Notes: generated from the sequence alone by a model not told the origin. A stretch of 64,000 nt of DNA from Aestuariibaculum sediminum (GCF_014596945.1 NZ_JACVXB010000003.1:248001-312000); one strand, 5' to 3'. Shown: positions 33,888-43,210, counted from the first letter of the stretch. Numbers and translations are program-made.

Positions 33888-35471
33888 ATGACATTAATGC
33901 AGTGGTTTATTTTTATTCTGATTATTCAGGTAATTCATGGATTAGGAACTTGGAAACTCTACATAAAAGCAGGAAAACAAGCCTGGCAAGCTTTTATACC
34001 TGTGTATAATGCTGTAGTTTTAATGCAAATCATAAATCGTCCTTGGTGGTGGACCATTTTATTATTTCTACCTATTGTAAACCTCATAATGTTTCCGGTA
34101 GTTTGGGTTGAAACAGCCAGAAGTTTTGGTAAAAACTCAAATATTGATACGCTTTTAGCTATTGTTACTTTAGGCTTTTACACTTATTATTTAAATTATG
34201 TTGCACAAATAGAATATATTGAAAATCGTAGTTTAAAGCCAAAAACAGGCACAGGTGATTGGGTCAGCTCTATATTATTTGCTATTGTAGCAGCTACTAT
34301 AGTTCACACCTATTTTATTCAACCTTTTACCATACCATCTTCGTCTCTTGAAAAATCGTTGTTAGTTGGAGACTTTTTATTTGTTAGTAAATTTCATTAC
34401 GGAGCCAGAGTTCCGATGACCACCGTGGGCGCTCCTATGGTTCATGATACTATTCCTTTCTTAAATAAGAAATCTTATCTATTCGACGATCATTTTGAGG
34501 AAAGAAACACCTCGCTAATTAATAAATTACAACTTCCATATTTACGAATCCCTGGATTTGAAGATATTGAAAGAAACGATATTGTTGTTTTCAATCAGCC
34601 TGCCGATACGTTATTGGATATGAACAATTTCCGACCAGATAGAAATTATTATAAACCTATCGACAAAAAAACCAATCTGGTAAAGCGTTGTGTTGGTGTT
34701 GCTGGTGATACTTTAGAGATTCGAGATGGTTATGTTTATATCAATGGGGTTAAAAACGTTCTACCAGACCGTGCTCATTTGCAATTTAGTTATTTGGTAG
34801 AACCTAAAAATTCGCGCTTTAACCCATTGGTTATGAAAGAGCGTTATGATATAACCGATGGTTTCGGATTTAATGCACCAGGTTCTAACACCTATTATTT
34901 TTCAGCCATTTCTGATGAAGCATTAGCGAAGTTTAAAAACCATCCGAATGTACTTAGTATAACCCCTGTAAAAAGACCTAAAGGTGAACCTGATCCTGCC
35001 ATTTTTCCTCATGATCCTAACTACAATTGGAATGTTGATAATTTTGGCCCTATAGTTATTCCTGAAAAAGGAAAAAGTATCTCTATTAATATTGAAAATT
35101 TACCACTTTATAAACGTGCTATAAGTGAATACGAAGGCAACGTGGTAAAGGTTAAAGGAAATCAAATTTTAATTAATGGGAAGCCTAGCACATCGTATAC
35201 CTTTAAACAAAACTATTACTGGATGATGGGTGATAATCGACACAATTCAATTGATTCGAGATTCTGGGGATTTGTACCTTTCGATCACGTTGTTGGTAAA
35301 CCTGTATTTATATGGATGAGTTGGGACGGTAAATCACCAAGGTGGGAACGTTTCTTTACTACGGTTAGCGGAGAAGGAAAAGCTACGTCATACCTCATTC
35401 CATTTTTAATATTACTAGTAGGTTATTTCGTTTACAGTCAATGGAGAGCTCGTAAAAAACAAAATGGTTAA
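33888..35471 (+). CDS. lepB: Signal peptidase I, enlarged form with N-terminal membrane domain
   Basis: Cleaves signal peptides at the periplasmic face. The 527-residue protein begins with a DUF5684-like membrane domain (residues 1-110; 'KAGKQAWQAFIPVYNAVVLMQIINRPWWW' and two or three helices). Next come a further helix and the S26 catalytic parts: Ser in FTIPSSSLEKSLLVGDFLFVSK and Lys in LVKRCVGVAGDTLEI. A large insert of about 150 residues precedes 'YYWMMGDNRHNSIDSRFWGFVP'. A C-terminal helix ends the protein. It is about twice the length of many LepB proteins but typical for flavobacteria. Confidence 0.92.
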   Translation: MTLMQWFIFILIIQVIHGLGTWKLYIKAGKQAWQAFIPVYNAVVLMQIINRPWWWTILLFLPIVNLIMFPVVWVETARSFGKNSNIDTLLAIVTLGFYTYYLNYVAQIEYIENRSLKPKTGTGDWVSSILFAIVAATIVHTYFIQPFTIPSSSLEKSLLVGDFLFVSKFHYGARVPMTTVGAPMVHDTIPFLNKKSYLFDDHFEERNTSLINKLQLPYLRIPGFEDIERNDIVVFNQPADTLLDMNNFRPDRNYYKPIDKKTNLVKRCVGVAGDTLEIRDGYVYINGVKNVLPDRAHLQFSYLVEPKNSRFNPLVMKERYDITDGFGFNAPGSNTYYFSAISDEALAKFKNHPNVLSITPVKRPKGEPDPAIFPHDPNYNWNVDNFGPIVIPEKGKSISINIENLPLYKRAISEYEGNVVKVKGNQILINGKPSTSYTFKQNYYWMMGDNRHNSIDSRFWGFVPFDHVVGKPVFIWMSWDGKSPRWERFFTTVSGEGKATSYLIPFLILLVGYFVYSQWRARKKQNG

Positions 35472-35542
35472 TTACTTAGTTTTTTGTTAATCGGACTATT
35501 TGTAATTTGTCCTTAGCAAATATTCCATACACCATAGAACTT

Positions 35543-36172
35543 ATGGAAAACATCATTATACATCCAACCTACTTCCCAAGTATTGCCCATTTTGTAGCTA
35601 TAACCAAGGCAGAATCGGTAACGTTTGAGGTGGAAGATAATTTTATCAAGCAAACCTACCGTAACAGAGCTTATATTTACGGTGCTAATGGAAAACAAAC
35701 TTTAAATATCCCTGTAATTCACAGCCAGAAAAACCGTCAGAAATATAAAAATGTAGCTATTTTTAACGAAGAAAACTGGCAGAGTAATCATTGGAAATCG
35801 CTAATTTCAGCATATCGAACATCTCCATTTTTTGAATATTATGAAGATGAGTTGAAACCACTTTTTGAAGCAAAAGCGGAACATATATTAGATTTTAATT
35901 TAAAAAGCTTTTACTCTATTTGCGAATGCTTACAATTAGATCTTGAAGTAAAACAAACAACAACTTTTGAAAAAGAATTGGATTCAAGGACGAAAGATTT
36001 CCGATATCTTGTTCATGCCAAAAAAGAACAAATACAGTCATTTGAACCCTACACTCAGGTGTTCGGAGGAAAACATGGGTTCATCTCAAATTTGAGTATT
36101 TTGGATTTACTTTTTAATGAAGGACCGAACGCTTTAAATTATCTCGAAAATCAAACTTTAACTACTCTTTAA
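35543..36172 (+). CDS. WbqC-like family protein
   Basis: A protein of about 209 residues that begins MENIIIHPTYFPSIAHFVAI and continues with TYRNRAYIYGANGKQTLNIPVIH, matching the WbqC family. WbqC-like proteins occur in polysaccharide biosynthesis clusters and are of uncertain enzymatic role. The ATG at the MENII residue is preferred, since a TTG 36 bases upstream would add a non-conserved MSLANIPYTIEL. Its last base is shared with the ATG of the next gene (TAATG), so they are translationally coupled. Confidence 0.75.
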   Translation: MENIIIHPTYFPSIAHFVAITKAESVTFEVEDNFIKQTYRNRAYIYGANGKQTLNIPVIHSQKNRQKYKNVAIFNEENWQSNHWKSLISAYRTSPFFEYYEDELKPLFEAKAEHILDFNLKSFYSICECLQLDLEVKQTTTFEKELDSRTKDFRYLVHAKKEQIQSFEPYTQVFGGKHGFISNLSILDLLFNEGPNALNYLENQTLTTL

Positions 36173-36480
36173 TGTTACAGCTTTTAGCGCATTATGGTTG
36201 TCATATTATCTTACCTCTTGTCGTTGCATTATTAAGCTACAAGTCCAATTGGATGTACGCCTATTTTATAATGTTAGCATGCTTTTTAATAGATTTAGAC
36301 CACCTATTAGCCACCCCAATATTTAGCCCTAATAGATGTAGTATTAATTTTCATCCGTTACATAGTTATTATGCAATTGGTGTTTATTTTTTATTGCTAT
36401 TTCCCAAAAAAACAAGACTTTTAGGTTTAGGATTGATAATTCATATTTTTTCCGACTTCGTAGACTGTTCTTTTATGTAA
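36172..36480 (+). CDS. DUF6122-like small membrane protein
   Basis: A 102-residue protein with three to four hydrophobic segments and conserved-looking polar clusters (HYGCHIILP, FLIDLDHLLATPIF, NFHPLHSYYAIG, IIHIFSDFVDC). The spaced His and Asp residues recall membrane metal-dependent hydrolase-like DUF families of Bacteroidetes. It is co-transcribed with the WbqC-like gene and converges on the endonuclease-family gene with no spacer. The function is unknown. Confidence 0.6.
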   Translation: MLQLLAHYGCHIILPLVVALLSYKSNWMYAYFIMLACFLIDLDHLLATPIFSPNRCSINFHPLHSYYAIGVYFLLLFPKKTRLLGLGLIIHIFSDFVDCSFM

Positions 36481-37506
36481 TTAATTTTGAAGAGCCAAAG
36501 TCGCCATAATCGGGTAATGATCGGAATAATGCTCGTTATAAGATTTAAAGCCGTTTACTGCAAATGCATCATCTGCAAAAACATAATCAATTCGAACAGG
36601 GAAAAATTTAAAATCGTAAGTACGACCAAAACCATTGCCAGCCTCCTCAAATGCATCGTTTAATTCTCCTTTAATTTTTCGGTAAACATACGAATAGGCT
36701 GTATTGTTAAAATCCCCACATATAATCATCTTATATTTACACTGTTTTTTGTGCTTTAAAAACAATTCGGTTTGAAATTGTTGCATTTTAAAAGTTGATC
36801 CTACCCTATTAATTAATCGTTCGGAATCTTCTTTTTTTAAACTCTCTATTTCTGTACTTATTCTAAGCGACTCTAAATGAACATTATAAACACGAAACGT
36901 ATCCTTATGCCTTACAATATCGGCGAAAACAGCATTATTAGAAGTATTAGGAAAAGCAACAGAACCCGAATTAATTATTGGAAATTTTGAAAATATAGCT
37001 TGACCATGTTTTAATTTCTTTCCTGATATATTTTCAAACTTATATCTATAATTGGAAAAATCGACTTTTGGATGTGGATGAAACTCTTGAATACATAATA
37101 TATCGGGAGCCTGTTCATTTATAAACTTAAGCATATTCGATTGCACATGCGAATCATTAATCCAATCATATACGTTAAACAACCTGACATTATAATTCAT
37201 AACTTTTATATTGTTTTCATCTTCAATCATTTTAGATGATGAAAACTTGTAAAGCGAACCAAAAAACACGTAACCTATTAATAAAACTATTAAGGATAAC
37301 ATAAGTTGTTTTTTAACCTTAACCAACCAATATATTAGGAATAATACATTACAAATGATTAAAAAAGGCACTCCCAAATTAAGCACCGATAACACAGAAA
37401 ATGTTTTAGGAGGCAAAAAAGGTAAGGCATAAGAAATAAGTAACACTACAGCTAGTATCGCATTTATAAAATAAATAAATTTATTTATAGTGCTAAGGTT
37501 TTTCAT
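36481..37506 (-). CDS. Endonuclease/exonuclease/phosphatase-family membrane protein
   Basis: A 341-residue protein with three N-terminal membrane helices (about 10-85) and an exonuclease III-like fold. Motifs are NYNVRLFNVYDW, DILCIQEF, NVHLES, ICGDFNNTAYS and the C-terminal SDHYPIMATL, which carry the metal-binding Asn, Glu, Asp and His residues. Membrane-tethered EEP proteins act on DNA, phospholipids or phosphoinositides, and the substrate here is unknown. It is the last gene of the leftward mutL-rhomboid-rhomboid run, 29 bp after the preceding rhomboid gene. Confidence 0.82.
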   Translation of the reverse strand: MKNLSTINKFIYFINAILAVVLLISYALPFLPPKTFSVLSVLNLGVPFLIICNVLFLIYWLVKVKKQLMLSLIVLLIGYVFFGSLYKFSSSKMIEDENNIKVMNYNVRLFNVYDWINDSHVQSNMLKFINEQAPDILCIQEFHPHPKVDFSNYRYKFENISGKKLKHGQAIFSKFPIINSGSVAFPNTSNNAVFADIVRHKDTFRVYNVHLESLRISTEIESLKKEDSERLINRVGSTFKMQQFQTELFLKHKKQCKYKMIICGDFNNTAYSYVYRKIKGELNDAFEEAGNGFGRTYDFKFFPVRIDYVFADDAFAVNGFKSYNEHYSDHYPIMATLALQN

Positions 37507-37535
37507 AGGTATTATAACGTCTTGTAAAGTTTTAG

Positions 37536-38387
37536 TTATTTACCTGCTCGAAATAAAAACTCTTTTTCTTCTGCTGTAAGACTATCGTAACCACTTTTAC
37601 TAATTTTATCAAGAATAACATCTATTTTCTTTTGAGTATTAAACTCATTAAAATCGGCTTTAGTATAACCTCCTACTTTACTTTTATTTTTATGTACGGT
37701 TTTAAGTGGTCCCTTTCTCGAAAATTTAATATTCGAAAATATATTAACTATACTTTCAAACCCACGTCCAATATCATTTCCTTTTATAAGTTGCTTGGCA
37801 TAAAAATATCCTAATACTGCACCACCTAAATGAGCCAAATTGCCTCCCGCATTCCATCCAAATAAACCGAAAACATCTAACACCACTATTGCCAAACCAA
37901 TGTACATGAGCTTAATTGAGAACGTGAAAAATCGCACCTCTTGATTAGGTATATACACACACATAAATATCAATAAGGCTCTAATTGCTGCCGATGCACC
38001 TACCAATGACGAATTAGTTCCAAAAAAACTAGGAAACAAACTATACCCTAATAAAAATAATAAGCCACCACTTATAGCTCCCAAAAAATAGATGTTAATA
38101 GCCATTTTTGAACTAAATAAATTTAAAAACATTAAACCTATTACGTACAACCAGAGCATATTGAATAGCATATGCAAAAAGTCATAATGTAAAAACGAAT
38201 ATGTCACAATCGACCAAGGTCTTGTAATAAGATGATTAAAGTCACTAGGCAATTCAAACCAAACCAAGTACCTTCTAATTATTATTCCAAGAATAAAAAC
38301 AACCAGGTTTGTGGCTATTATTTTTTCGAGCACATTAAGGCGTGCTAATTTATATTTTACATCGTTGTATAGATTCATTAATACCAC
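37536..38387 (-). CDS. Rhomboid-family intramembrane serine protease (long form)
   Basis: A 283-residue polytopic protein. Rhomboid landmarks are 'HMLFNMLWLYVIG', the catalytic serine region 'SSLVGASAAIRALL' and the catalytic histidine region 'NLAHLGGAVLGYFYAK'. A soluble C-terminal tail (about 200-283) ends with a conserved-looking 'KIDVILDKISKSGYDSLTAEEKEFLFRAGK'. Its start overlaps the preceding rhomboid gene by 10 bp. The substrate is unknown. Confidence 0.85.
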   Translation of the reverse strand: MVLMNLYNDVKYKLARLNVLEKIIATNLVVFILGIIIRRYLVWFELPSDFNHLITRPWSIVTYSFLHYDFLHMLFNMLWLYVIGLMFLNLFSSKMAINIYFLGAISGGLLFLLGYSLFPSFFGTNSSLVGASAAIRALLIFMCVYIPNQEVRFFTFSIKLMYIGLAIVVLDVFGLFGWNAGGNLAHLGGAVLGYFYAKQLIKGNDIGRGFESIVNIFSNIKFSRKGPLKTVHKNKSKVGGYTKADFNEFNTQKKIDVILDKISKSGYDSLTAEEKEFLFRAGK

Positions 38388-39103
38388 CGATTTTGGTTAA
38401 ACTGATTCCTTTTCCAGTACCACATTATGATAAAGCCAATAACCGCACCACCAACATGCGCAAAGTGAGCAACATTTCCTTGGCCAAAAATGGAACTACC
38501 AGACAAGCCTGATATTAAATCTAAGATAATAATTCCCGGAATAAAATACTTAGCTTTAATTGGAATCGGTAAAAATATCATCATCAGTTCGGCATTAGGA
38601 TTCATCATTCCAAAGGCAGCCAATATACCCATAATACAACCTGAAGCTCCAACCATAGTAGATAGATAAATTTCATTGAACAAGGGGCCAATATCGGTAA
38701 AGACTTTGTTATCCTTAAAAACCTGAACAATTTGTTCGTGCGTAAATCCCATGTTTAAAGCTTGTTGTTCCATAGGAATGTATTGTAGATAACTGTAGCC
38801 TACTTGTAAAGCAACAGCTCCCAAACCAGCCGAAAAATAGATAAATAAAAACCGTTTACTTCCTAAAACCTGCTCTACGGGTGTACCAAACATCCAAAGT
38901 GCAAACATATTGAAGAATATGTGTGAAATACCTCCATGCATAAACATATGAGTAATTATTTGCCATGGACGAAAAGCTTCATTTTTAGGAAAAAACATAG
39001 CAAACCATTCATAGAACACGCCATTACCTATCGTCATTGTACCGATAAACATAATTACATTAATAATTATTAAATGTTTAACGGTTTCAGAAATTCTAAT
39101 CAT
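38378..39103 (-). CDS. Rhomboid-family intramembrane serine protease (short form)
   Basis: A 241-residue six- or seven-helix rhomboid with 'MHGGISHIFFNMFALWMFG', the GASG nucleophile motif (MVGASGCIMGILAAFG) and 'HFAHVGGAVIGFIIMWYW' containing the catalytic His. It carries a loop insertion (about 110-145) before the catalytic serine helix. It lies 5 bp after mutL and overlaps the second rhomboid, so the two proteases are made together. Tandem rhomboids in this place are common in flavobacteria. Confidence 0.9.
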   Translation of the reverse strand: MIRISETVKHLIIINVIMFIGTMTIGNGVFYEWFAMFFPKNEAFRPWQIITHMFMHGGISHIFFNMFALWMFGTPVEQVLGSKRFLFIYFSAGLGAVALQVGYSYLQYIPMEQQALNMGFTHEQIVQVFKDNKVFTDIGPLFNEIYLSTMVGASGCIMGILAAFGMMNPNAELMMIFLPIPIKAKYFIPGIIILDLISGLSGSSIFGQGNVAHFAHVGGAVIGFIIMWYWKRNQFNQNRWY

Positions 39104-39108
39104 AATTT

Positions 39109-41103
39109 TTATATAAATTTTTTATCAAGCTCGTCTACACTCATCGTAATAAACGTCGTTCTGTTTGCTGGCGATACGCTTGGCTCTTTACAGGCGAATA
39201 ATTGATTAACCAAATGTTCCTGTTCGGCTTTTTCTAAAAGCTGACCTGTTTTTATTGCTAAACTTTTCGCCATAGATTTAGCCATCAAATCGGTTGCACT
39301 AAAACTTGTATCTGGCACTTCATTTTCAACATCACTAATAAGTTGCTCTAAAATGATAGACACCTCACTTTCAGGTATGCTCACAGGAACACCAGTAATT
39401 TCAACTAATCCAGACTGAACTTTTGAGAAAATAAATCCGGTATGTTCTAAATCACTTTTTAAATCGCGAATCACTTGTAACTCCTGATTGGAAAAATGCA
39501 GTTGTAACGGAAACAACAATTGTTGACTTACCGCTTCCTTTACAGTCATATTTCTAAGAAACTTTTCATATAAAATACGTTGATGTGCCTTATTTTGATC
39601 AATAAGAAGCATGCCAGATTTTATGGTACTAACTATATATTTATTATGAAGCTGATACGTGGTTTGCTTTTGTTCAACCTTATTATCATCTGTAAATGCC
39701 GATAAGGTAGTTTCTTCAGCTTCAAAATTAAAGTTTTGATTTCTACTTGGGCTAATTACCTGTTGTTGGCTTTCATCGGCTTCATAATCTTCATTATCAT
39801 AGTCATCTTCAGTTTCCTGCTCCTCATTATAAAACTTATTTAATTCTTCTTCAGGAGAGGGAATAAATTCAGAATTAGCTTTGGCGTAAATTTCCTTTTC
39901 ATCAATGCCAACACCTAAGTCTCTGGAAAAACTTTCCCATGTAACCGCACCATCGCCTTTGTTTGCAATTGTTCTAACAATATTATTTACTTCTTCTTTA
40001 AATGGATTAAATTCACGGTCAACCTCAATGGTTGGGTTCTTTACGGGTTGTTTTTCTAATTCGTAAGGCGTATCGAGGCTTGCATCCCTATCGAAATCTA
40101 ATACCGGTGCTATATTAAATTGTCCTAAACTATGTTTTACCGCCGAACGCAACAACGCGTATAACGTATGCTCGTCGTCGAATTTAATTTCGGTTTTGGT
40201 AGGGTGTATATTTATGTCGATTGACTGTGGATCGACTGTTAATTTTAAAAAATAAATTGGATGTGTTCCTGATTTTAATAACCCATCAAAGGCTGCATTT
40301 ATAGCATGATTTAAATAGGCACTTTTAATGAACCGATCATTTACAAAAAAATACTGTTCGTTTCTAGCCTTTTTTGCAAATTCAGGCTTACCTACAAAAC
40401 CACTAATTTTCAATACCTCGGTATCCTCTTCAACAGGAACTAATTTTTCATTGGTTCGGGTTCCAAAAATATTTACAATACGTTGCCTGTAATTACTTGA
40501 AGGTAAATTAAACGTTTCACTGCCATTATTGTACATAGCGAAAGTTAAACCGGGATGCGCTAAAGCAACACGATGAAATTCATCTAAAACATGACGCAAT
40601 TCCACATTATTCGACTTTAAAAAGTTACGTCGGGCTGGAATATTGAAAAATAGATTTTTTACAGAAATAGATGTTCCTGTTGGGGTTACAATAACCTCCT
40701 GGTTAACCACCTTGCTCCCTTCAATTTCAATAACGGTACCTATATCGTCGCCGTCCTGTTTTGTTTTAAGTTCTACATGAGCAATCGCAGCTATACTAGC
40801 TAAAGCTTCTCCGCGAAACCCTTTGGTTTGCAGTTGAAATAAATCTTCGGCGTTACGAATTTTTGACGTAGCATGACGTTCAAAACTCAATCGAGCATCG
40901 GTTGCACTCATACCTTTACCGTCGTCTATAACTTGTACAAGCGTTTTACCGGCGTCTTTTATTATAAGTTTAATGGTTGTTGCTCCAGCATCAATAGCAT
41001 TTTCGAGCAACTCTTTTACAACAGAGGCGGGGCGTTGTACAACTTCTCCTGCGGCTATTTGGTTTGCAACATGATCGGGTAAAAGCTGTATAATATCTGC
41101 CAT
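39109..41103 (-). CDS. mutL: DNA mismatch repair protein MutL
   Basis: Couples mismatch recognition by MutS to repair. The 664-residue protein has the GHKL ATPase N-domain (VVKELLENAIDAGAT, DDGKGM, TKGFRGEALASIA, and HPTKTEIKF), an acidic linker (about 400-470) and a C-terminal dimerisation domain. The C-terminal endonuclease motif DQHA(X)2E(X)4E appears here as DQNKAHQRILYE, with the first His and the middle Glu replaced, so nicking activity is doubtful. The gene is followed by two rhomboids and preceded by two small tail-anchored genes. Confidence 0.95.
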   Translation of the reverse strand: MADIIQLLPDHVANQIAAGEVVQRPASVVKELLENAIDAGATTIKLIIKDAGKTLVQVIDDGKGMSATDARLSFERHATSKIRNAEDLFQLQTKGFRGEALASIAAIAHVELKTKQDGDDIGTVIEIEGSKVVNQEVIVTPTGTSISVKNLFFNIPARRNFLKSNNVELRHVLDEFHRVALAHPGLTFAMYNNGSETFNLPSSNYRQRIVNIFGTRTNEKLVPVEEDTEVLKISGFVGKPEFAKKARNEQYFFVNDRFIKSAYLNHAINAAFDGLLKSGTHPIYFLKLTVDPQSIDINIHPTKTEIKFDDEHTLYALLRSAVKHSLGQFNIAPVLDFDRDASLDTPYELEKQPVKNPTIEVDREFNPFKEEVNNIVRTIANKGDGAVTWESFSRDLGVGIDEKEIYAKANSEFIPSPEEELNKFYNEEQETEDDYDNEDYEADESQQQVISPSRNQNFNFEAEETTLSAFTDDNKVEQKQTTYQLHNKYIVSTIKSGMLLIDQNKAHQRILYEKFLRNMTVKEAVSQQLLFPLQLHFSNQELQVIRDLKSDLEHTGFIFSKVQSGLVEITGVPVSIPESEVSIILEQLISDVENEVPDTSFSATDLMAKSMAKSLAIKTGQLLEKAEQEHLVNQLFACKEPSVSPANRTTFITMSVDELDKKFI

Positions 41104-41106
41104 AAA

Positions 41107-41391
41107 TTATTTAAAAAATATAGATAAATCGAAATCAATGATGAATAAAAATATGAATACCAAAATGGCAACAATAATTAAAATACGTCTGTTAGCTTCT
41201 TGGTCTTGGTTATTTTTTAAATCATCTAAAGCATTAATAAATTTTGTTTTTAAGCTGGTATTTCCACCAACCGTTTTTCTGTAATCATCAAATTTATGCT
41301 TAATTTCAAAAGGATTACCTTCTCCCTTATCATCAAAATAACGTGGCGTATAACTAAATTTTTTGTTTTTTCGTGTTTTAAAAATGCCCAT
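41107..41391 (-). CDS. Small C-tail-anchored protein, paralogue 1
   Basis: A 94-residue protein: a basic N-terminus (FKTRKNKKFSYTPRYFDDKGEG), a soluble middle and a C-terminal membrane helix (about 70-90). A similar but shorter protein is encoded immediately upstream. The shared N-terminal pattern is 'RKNK.F.Y.PR.'. Homologues in this position are sometimes labelled as riboflavin synthase subunits only because ribH is near; I see no such similarity. The gene lies 3 bp before mutL. Function unknown. Confidence 0.7.
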   Translation of the reverse strand: MGIFKTRKNKKFSYTPRYFDDKGEGNPFEIKHKFDDYRKTVGGNTSLKTKFINALDDLKNNQDQEANRRILIIVAILVFIFLFIIDFDLSIFFK

Positions 41392-41408
41392 AATGTCTAA
41401 AAGTTAAG

Positions 41409-41639
41409 TTAATTGAATTTTGACTCTAACAGGTACATACAAATCAATAACAATACCAAAATTAATAGTAAGGTACGAATAGACATGGCGCCCTTTACTT
41501 TTCGCTTGGTGGTTCGAGCACGCTCCCACTTTGAAATAAATTCGTGCTTCTCTGATTTATCAGAATACATTCCCACCTCGCTTTCCTGTGAAAATCGAGG
41601 TTGATAATTAAAGCTTTTATTTTTCCGTTGATTAAACAA
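41409..41639 (-). CDS. Small C-tail-anchored protein, paralogue 2
   Basis: A 76-residue protein with the same layout as its neighbour: FNQRKNKSFNYQPRF at the N-terminus, a charged middle (KWERARTTKRKVKGAM) and a C-terminal membrane helix (LLLILVLLLICMYLL). It precedes paralogue 1 by 17 bp and is read in the same direction. The function is unknown. Conservation of the N-terminal motif in both suggests a binding site rather than chance. Confidence 0.65.
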   Translation of the reverse strand: MFNQRKNKSFNYQPRFSQESEVGMYSDKSEKHEFISKWERARTTKRKVKGAMSIRTLLLILVLLLICMYLLESKFN

Positions 41640-41747
41640 AATAGATGAATACTTATCTTCAAAAGTACTTAAAAATAGGCAGAATTAAGAAATAGTATTG
41701 GCAAAAATTGTTAACAGTTAAGGGAGTTAAATGTTCATTAAACAATA

Positions 41748-41779
41748 AGCTGCTTAGCAATGTACATCACTAAGCAGCT
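41748..41779 (-). terminator. Terminator-like hairpin after ribH
   Basis: A perfect 10-bp inverted repeat (AGCTGCTTAG and CTAAGCAGCT) around a 12-nt loop, 31 bp after the ribH stop. The following minus-strand sequence is T-rich but interrupted, so termination may be partial. Confidence 0.5.
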
Positions 41780-41810
41780 CATATTTTATATACAAGAAAA
41801 TAACTAAATA

Positions 41811-42296
41811 TTAGCTGTTATTTCGTAGTTCTGCCATTTTTATTGCAGCAATTGCCGCTTCAGTTCCCTTATTACCATGCTTTCCTCCCGATCGGTCGAT
41901 AGCCTGTTGCATGGTGTTATCGGTAAGCACACAGAAAATTACTGGTGTTTCATGAAGTACATTTAAATCCTTTATGCCTTGTGTTACACCTTCACATACA
42001 AAATCGAAATGCTTTGTTTCTCCTTGAATCACACTACCAATAGCAATAACAGCACTTACCATTTGTTCCTGCATCTTCTTGGCTCCATAAATAAGCTCGA
42101 AACTTCCAGGTACATCCCAACGGATAATATTTTCTGGCAAGGCTCCATTTTCTACCAGAGCATCATACGCTCCTTGATACAAACCTTCTGTGATAGTATC
42201 ATTCCATTCTGAAACAACAATCCCAAACCGAAATTTCTTCGCATTTGGGATTGTTGTCTTATCGTAATTTGATAAATTTTTATTTGCCGTAGCCAT
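41811..42296 (-). CDS. ribH: 6,7-dimethyl-8-ribityllumazine synthase
   Basis: Penultimate step of riboflavin synthesis, condensing the pyrimidinedione with 3,4-dihydroxy-2-butanone 4-phosphate. The 161-residue protein shows the family segments FRFGIVVSEWNDTITEGLYQGA, WDVPGSFELIYGAKKM, AVIAIGSVIQGETKHFDFVCEGV (with the catalytic His) and GKHGNKGTEAAIAAIKM. Length is typical. It lies 3 bp after the TPR protein gene on the same strand. Confidence 0.95.
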   Translation of the reverse strand: MATANKNLSNYDKTTIPNAKKFRFGIVVSEWNDTITEGLYQGAYDALVENGALPENIIRWDVPGSFELIYGAKKMQEQMVSAVIAIGSVIQGETKHFDFVCEGVTQGIKDLNVLHETPVIFCVLTDNTMQQAIDRSGGKHGNKGTEAAIAAIKMAELRNNS

Positions 42297-42299
42297 ATA

Positions 42300-43070
42300 T
42301 TATTTACTTGCCAATACCTGAGCTTTACCTATAAACACATCAATAGTTGAAGCTTCGGTAGAGTTTGGGTATTCTTCTTTAATTCTGTTAAAGTAATCTA
42401 AAGCTTTATCTGCTTTTCCTAATTCTAAAGCAATTGCTCCTGCTTTATATAAGTACATTGGCGTAGTATACGCATTATCGCGTAATTTTATTGCCTGCTC
42501 ATAATAATCTAAAGCATCCTCTGGTTGATTTAACTGAACAAATGCATCGCCAATATTACCTTTAGCTAATGGTGCTAAAATTTCATCATCACTGCTAAAA
42601 TCACTTAAATACTCAATAGCATTTTTGTAATCTTTCATTCTTAAGTAGGCTGTACCTGCATAGTAGAGTGCTAAATTTGCCGAGGGCGTACCGCTATACT
42701 CTTCAATAATATCGAGCATACCATATTTACCTTCTCCTCCATTAAGTGCTAATTTAAATAGCGAATCTTTTTCAACACCATTTACTGCTTCATTAAAGAA
42801 TTTTTGCGCCTGGAACATATCATTCATTGCACTTTCCTGCTTAGGCTTGGCAACAAACTCCTGATATCCTAAGTATCCTAAAACTACAACTGCAACAACC
42901 CCAATAAACATCAGGATGTACTTTTGATTCTTCTCAACAAATTCTTCTGTTTTTGAAGCCGACTCATCTAGGGTGTTAAACACCTCTGCTGTTGTCGATT
43001 CCACTTCTTCTACAACTTCTTTCTCTACCTTTGTTTTAGGCTTGTAACCTCTTTTATTATATGTTGCCAT
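42300..43070 (-). CDS. Membrane-anchored tetratricopeptide-repeat protein
   Basis: A 256-residue protein with an acidic N-terminus, one membrane helix (about 51-70, YILMFIGVVAVVVLGYLGY) and four to five TPR units (for example 'LALYYAGTAYLRMKDYKNAIEYLSDF' and 'GNIGDAFVQLNQPEDALDYYEQAI'). The topology resembles YfgM-like ancillary proteins of the Sec translocon, though that is only a structural analogy. It is the first gene of a pair with ribH and diverges from recF. Confidence 0.8.
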   Translation of the reverse strand: MATYNKRGYKPKTKVEKEVVEEVESTTAEVFNTLDESASKTEEFVEKNQKYILMFIGVVAVVVLGYLGYQEFVAKPKQESAMNDMFQAQKFFNEAVNGVEKDSLFKLALNGGEGKYGMLDIIEEYSGTPSANLALYYAGTAYLRMKDYKNAIEYLSDFSSDDEILAPLAKGNIGDAFVQLNQPEDALDYYEQAIKLRDNAYTTPMYLYKAGAIALELGKADKALDYFNRIKEEYPNSTEASTIDVFIGKAQVLASK

Positions 43071-43210
43071 CTAATTAATCTATATTTAATGCCTCGCAAA
43101 AATAAAATTTTTATCCATATCTAAAAGGTTATTTATTTGTATTTTTTCAATAATTTGCACATCCTTTTTACAAGTAGCAACTCCTAAACATGCTTTAAGC
43201 TTCTTTTTGT

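Noticed and set aside
41107-41639. Riboflavin synthase subunits
   Set aside because: Proximity to ribH is the only link. The proteins are short, tail-anchored and show no lumazine or riboflavin synthase motifs.
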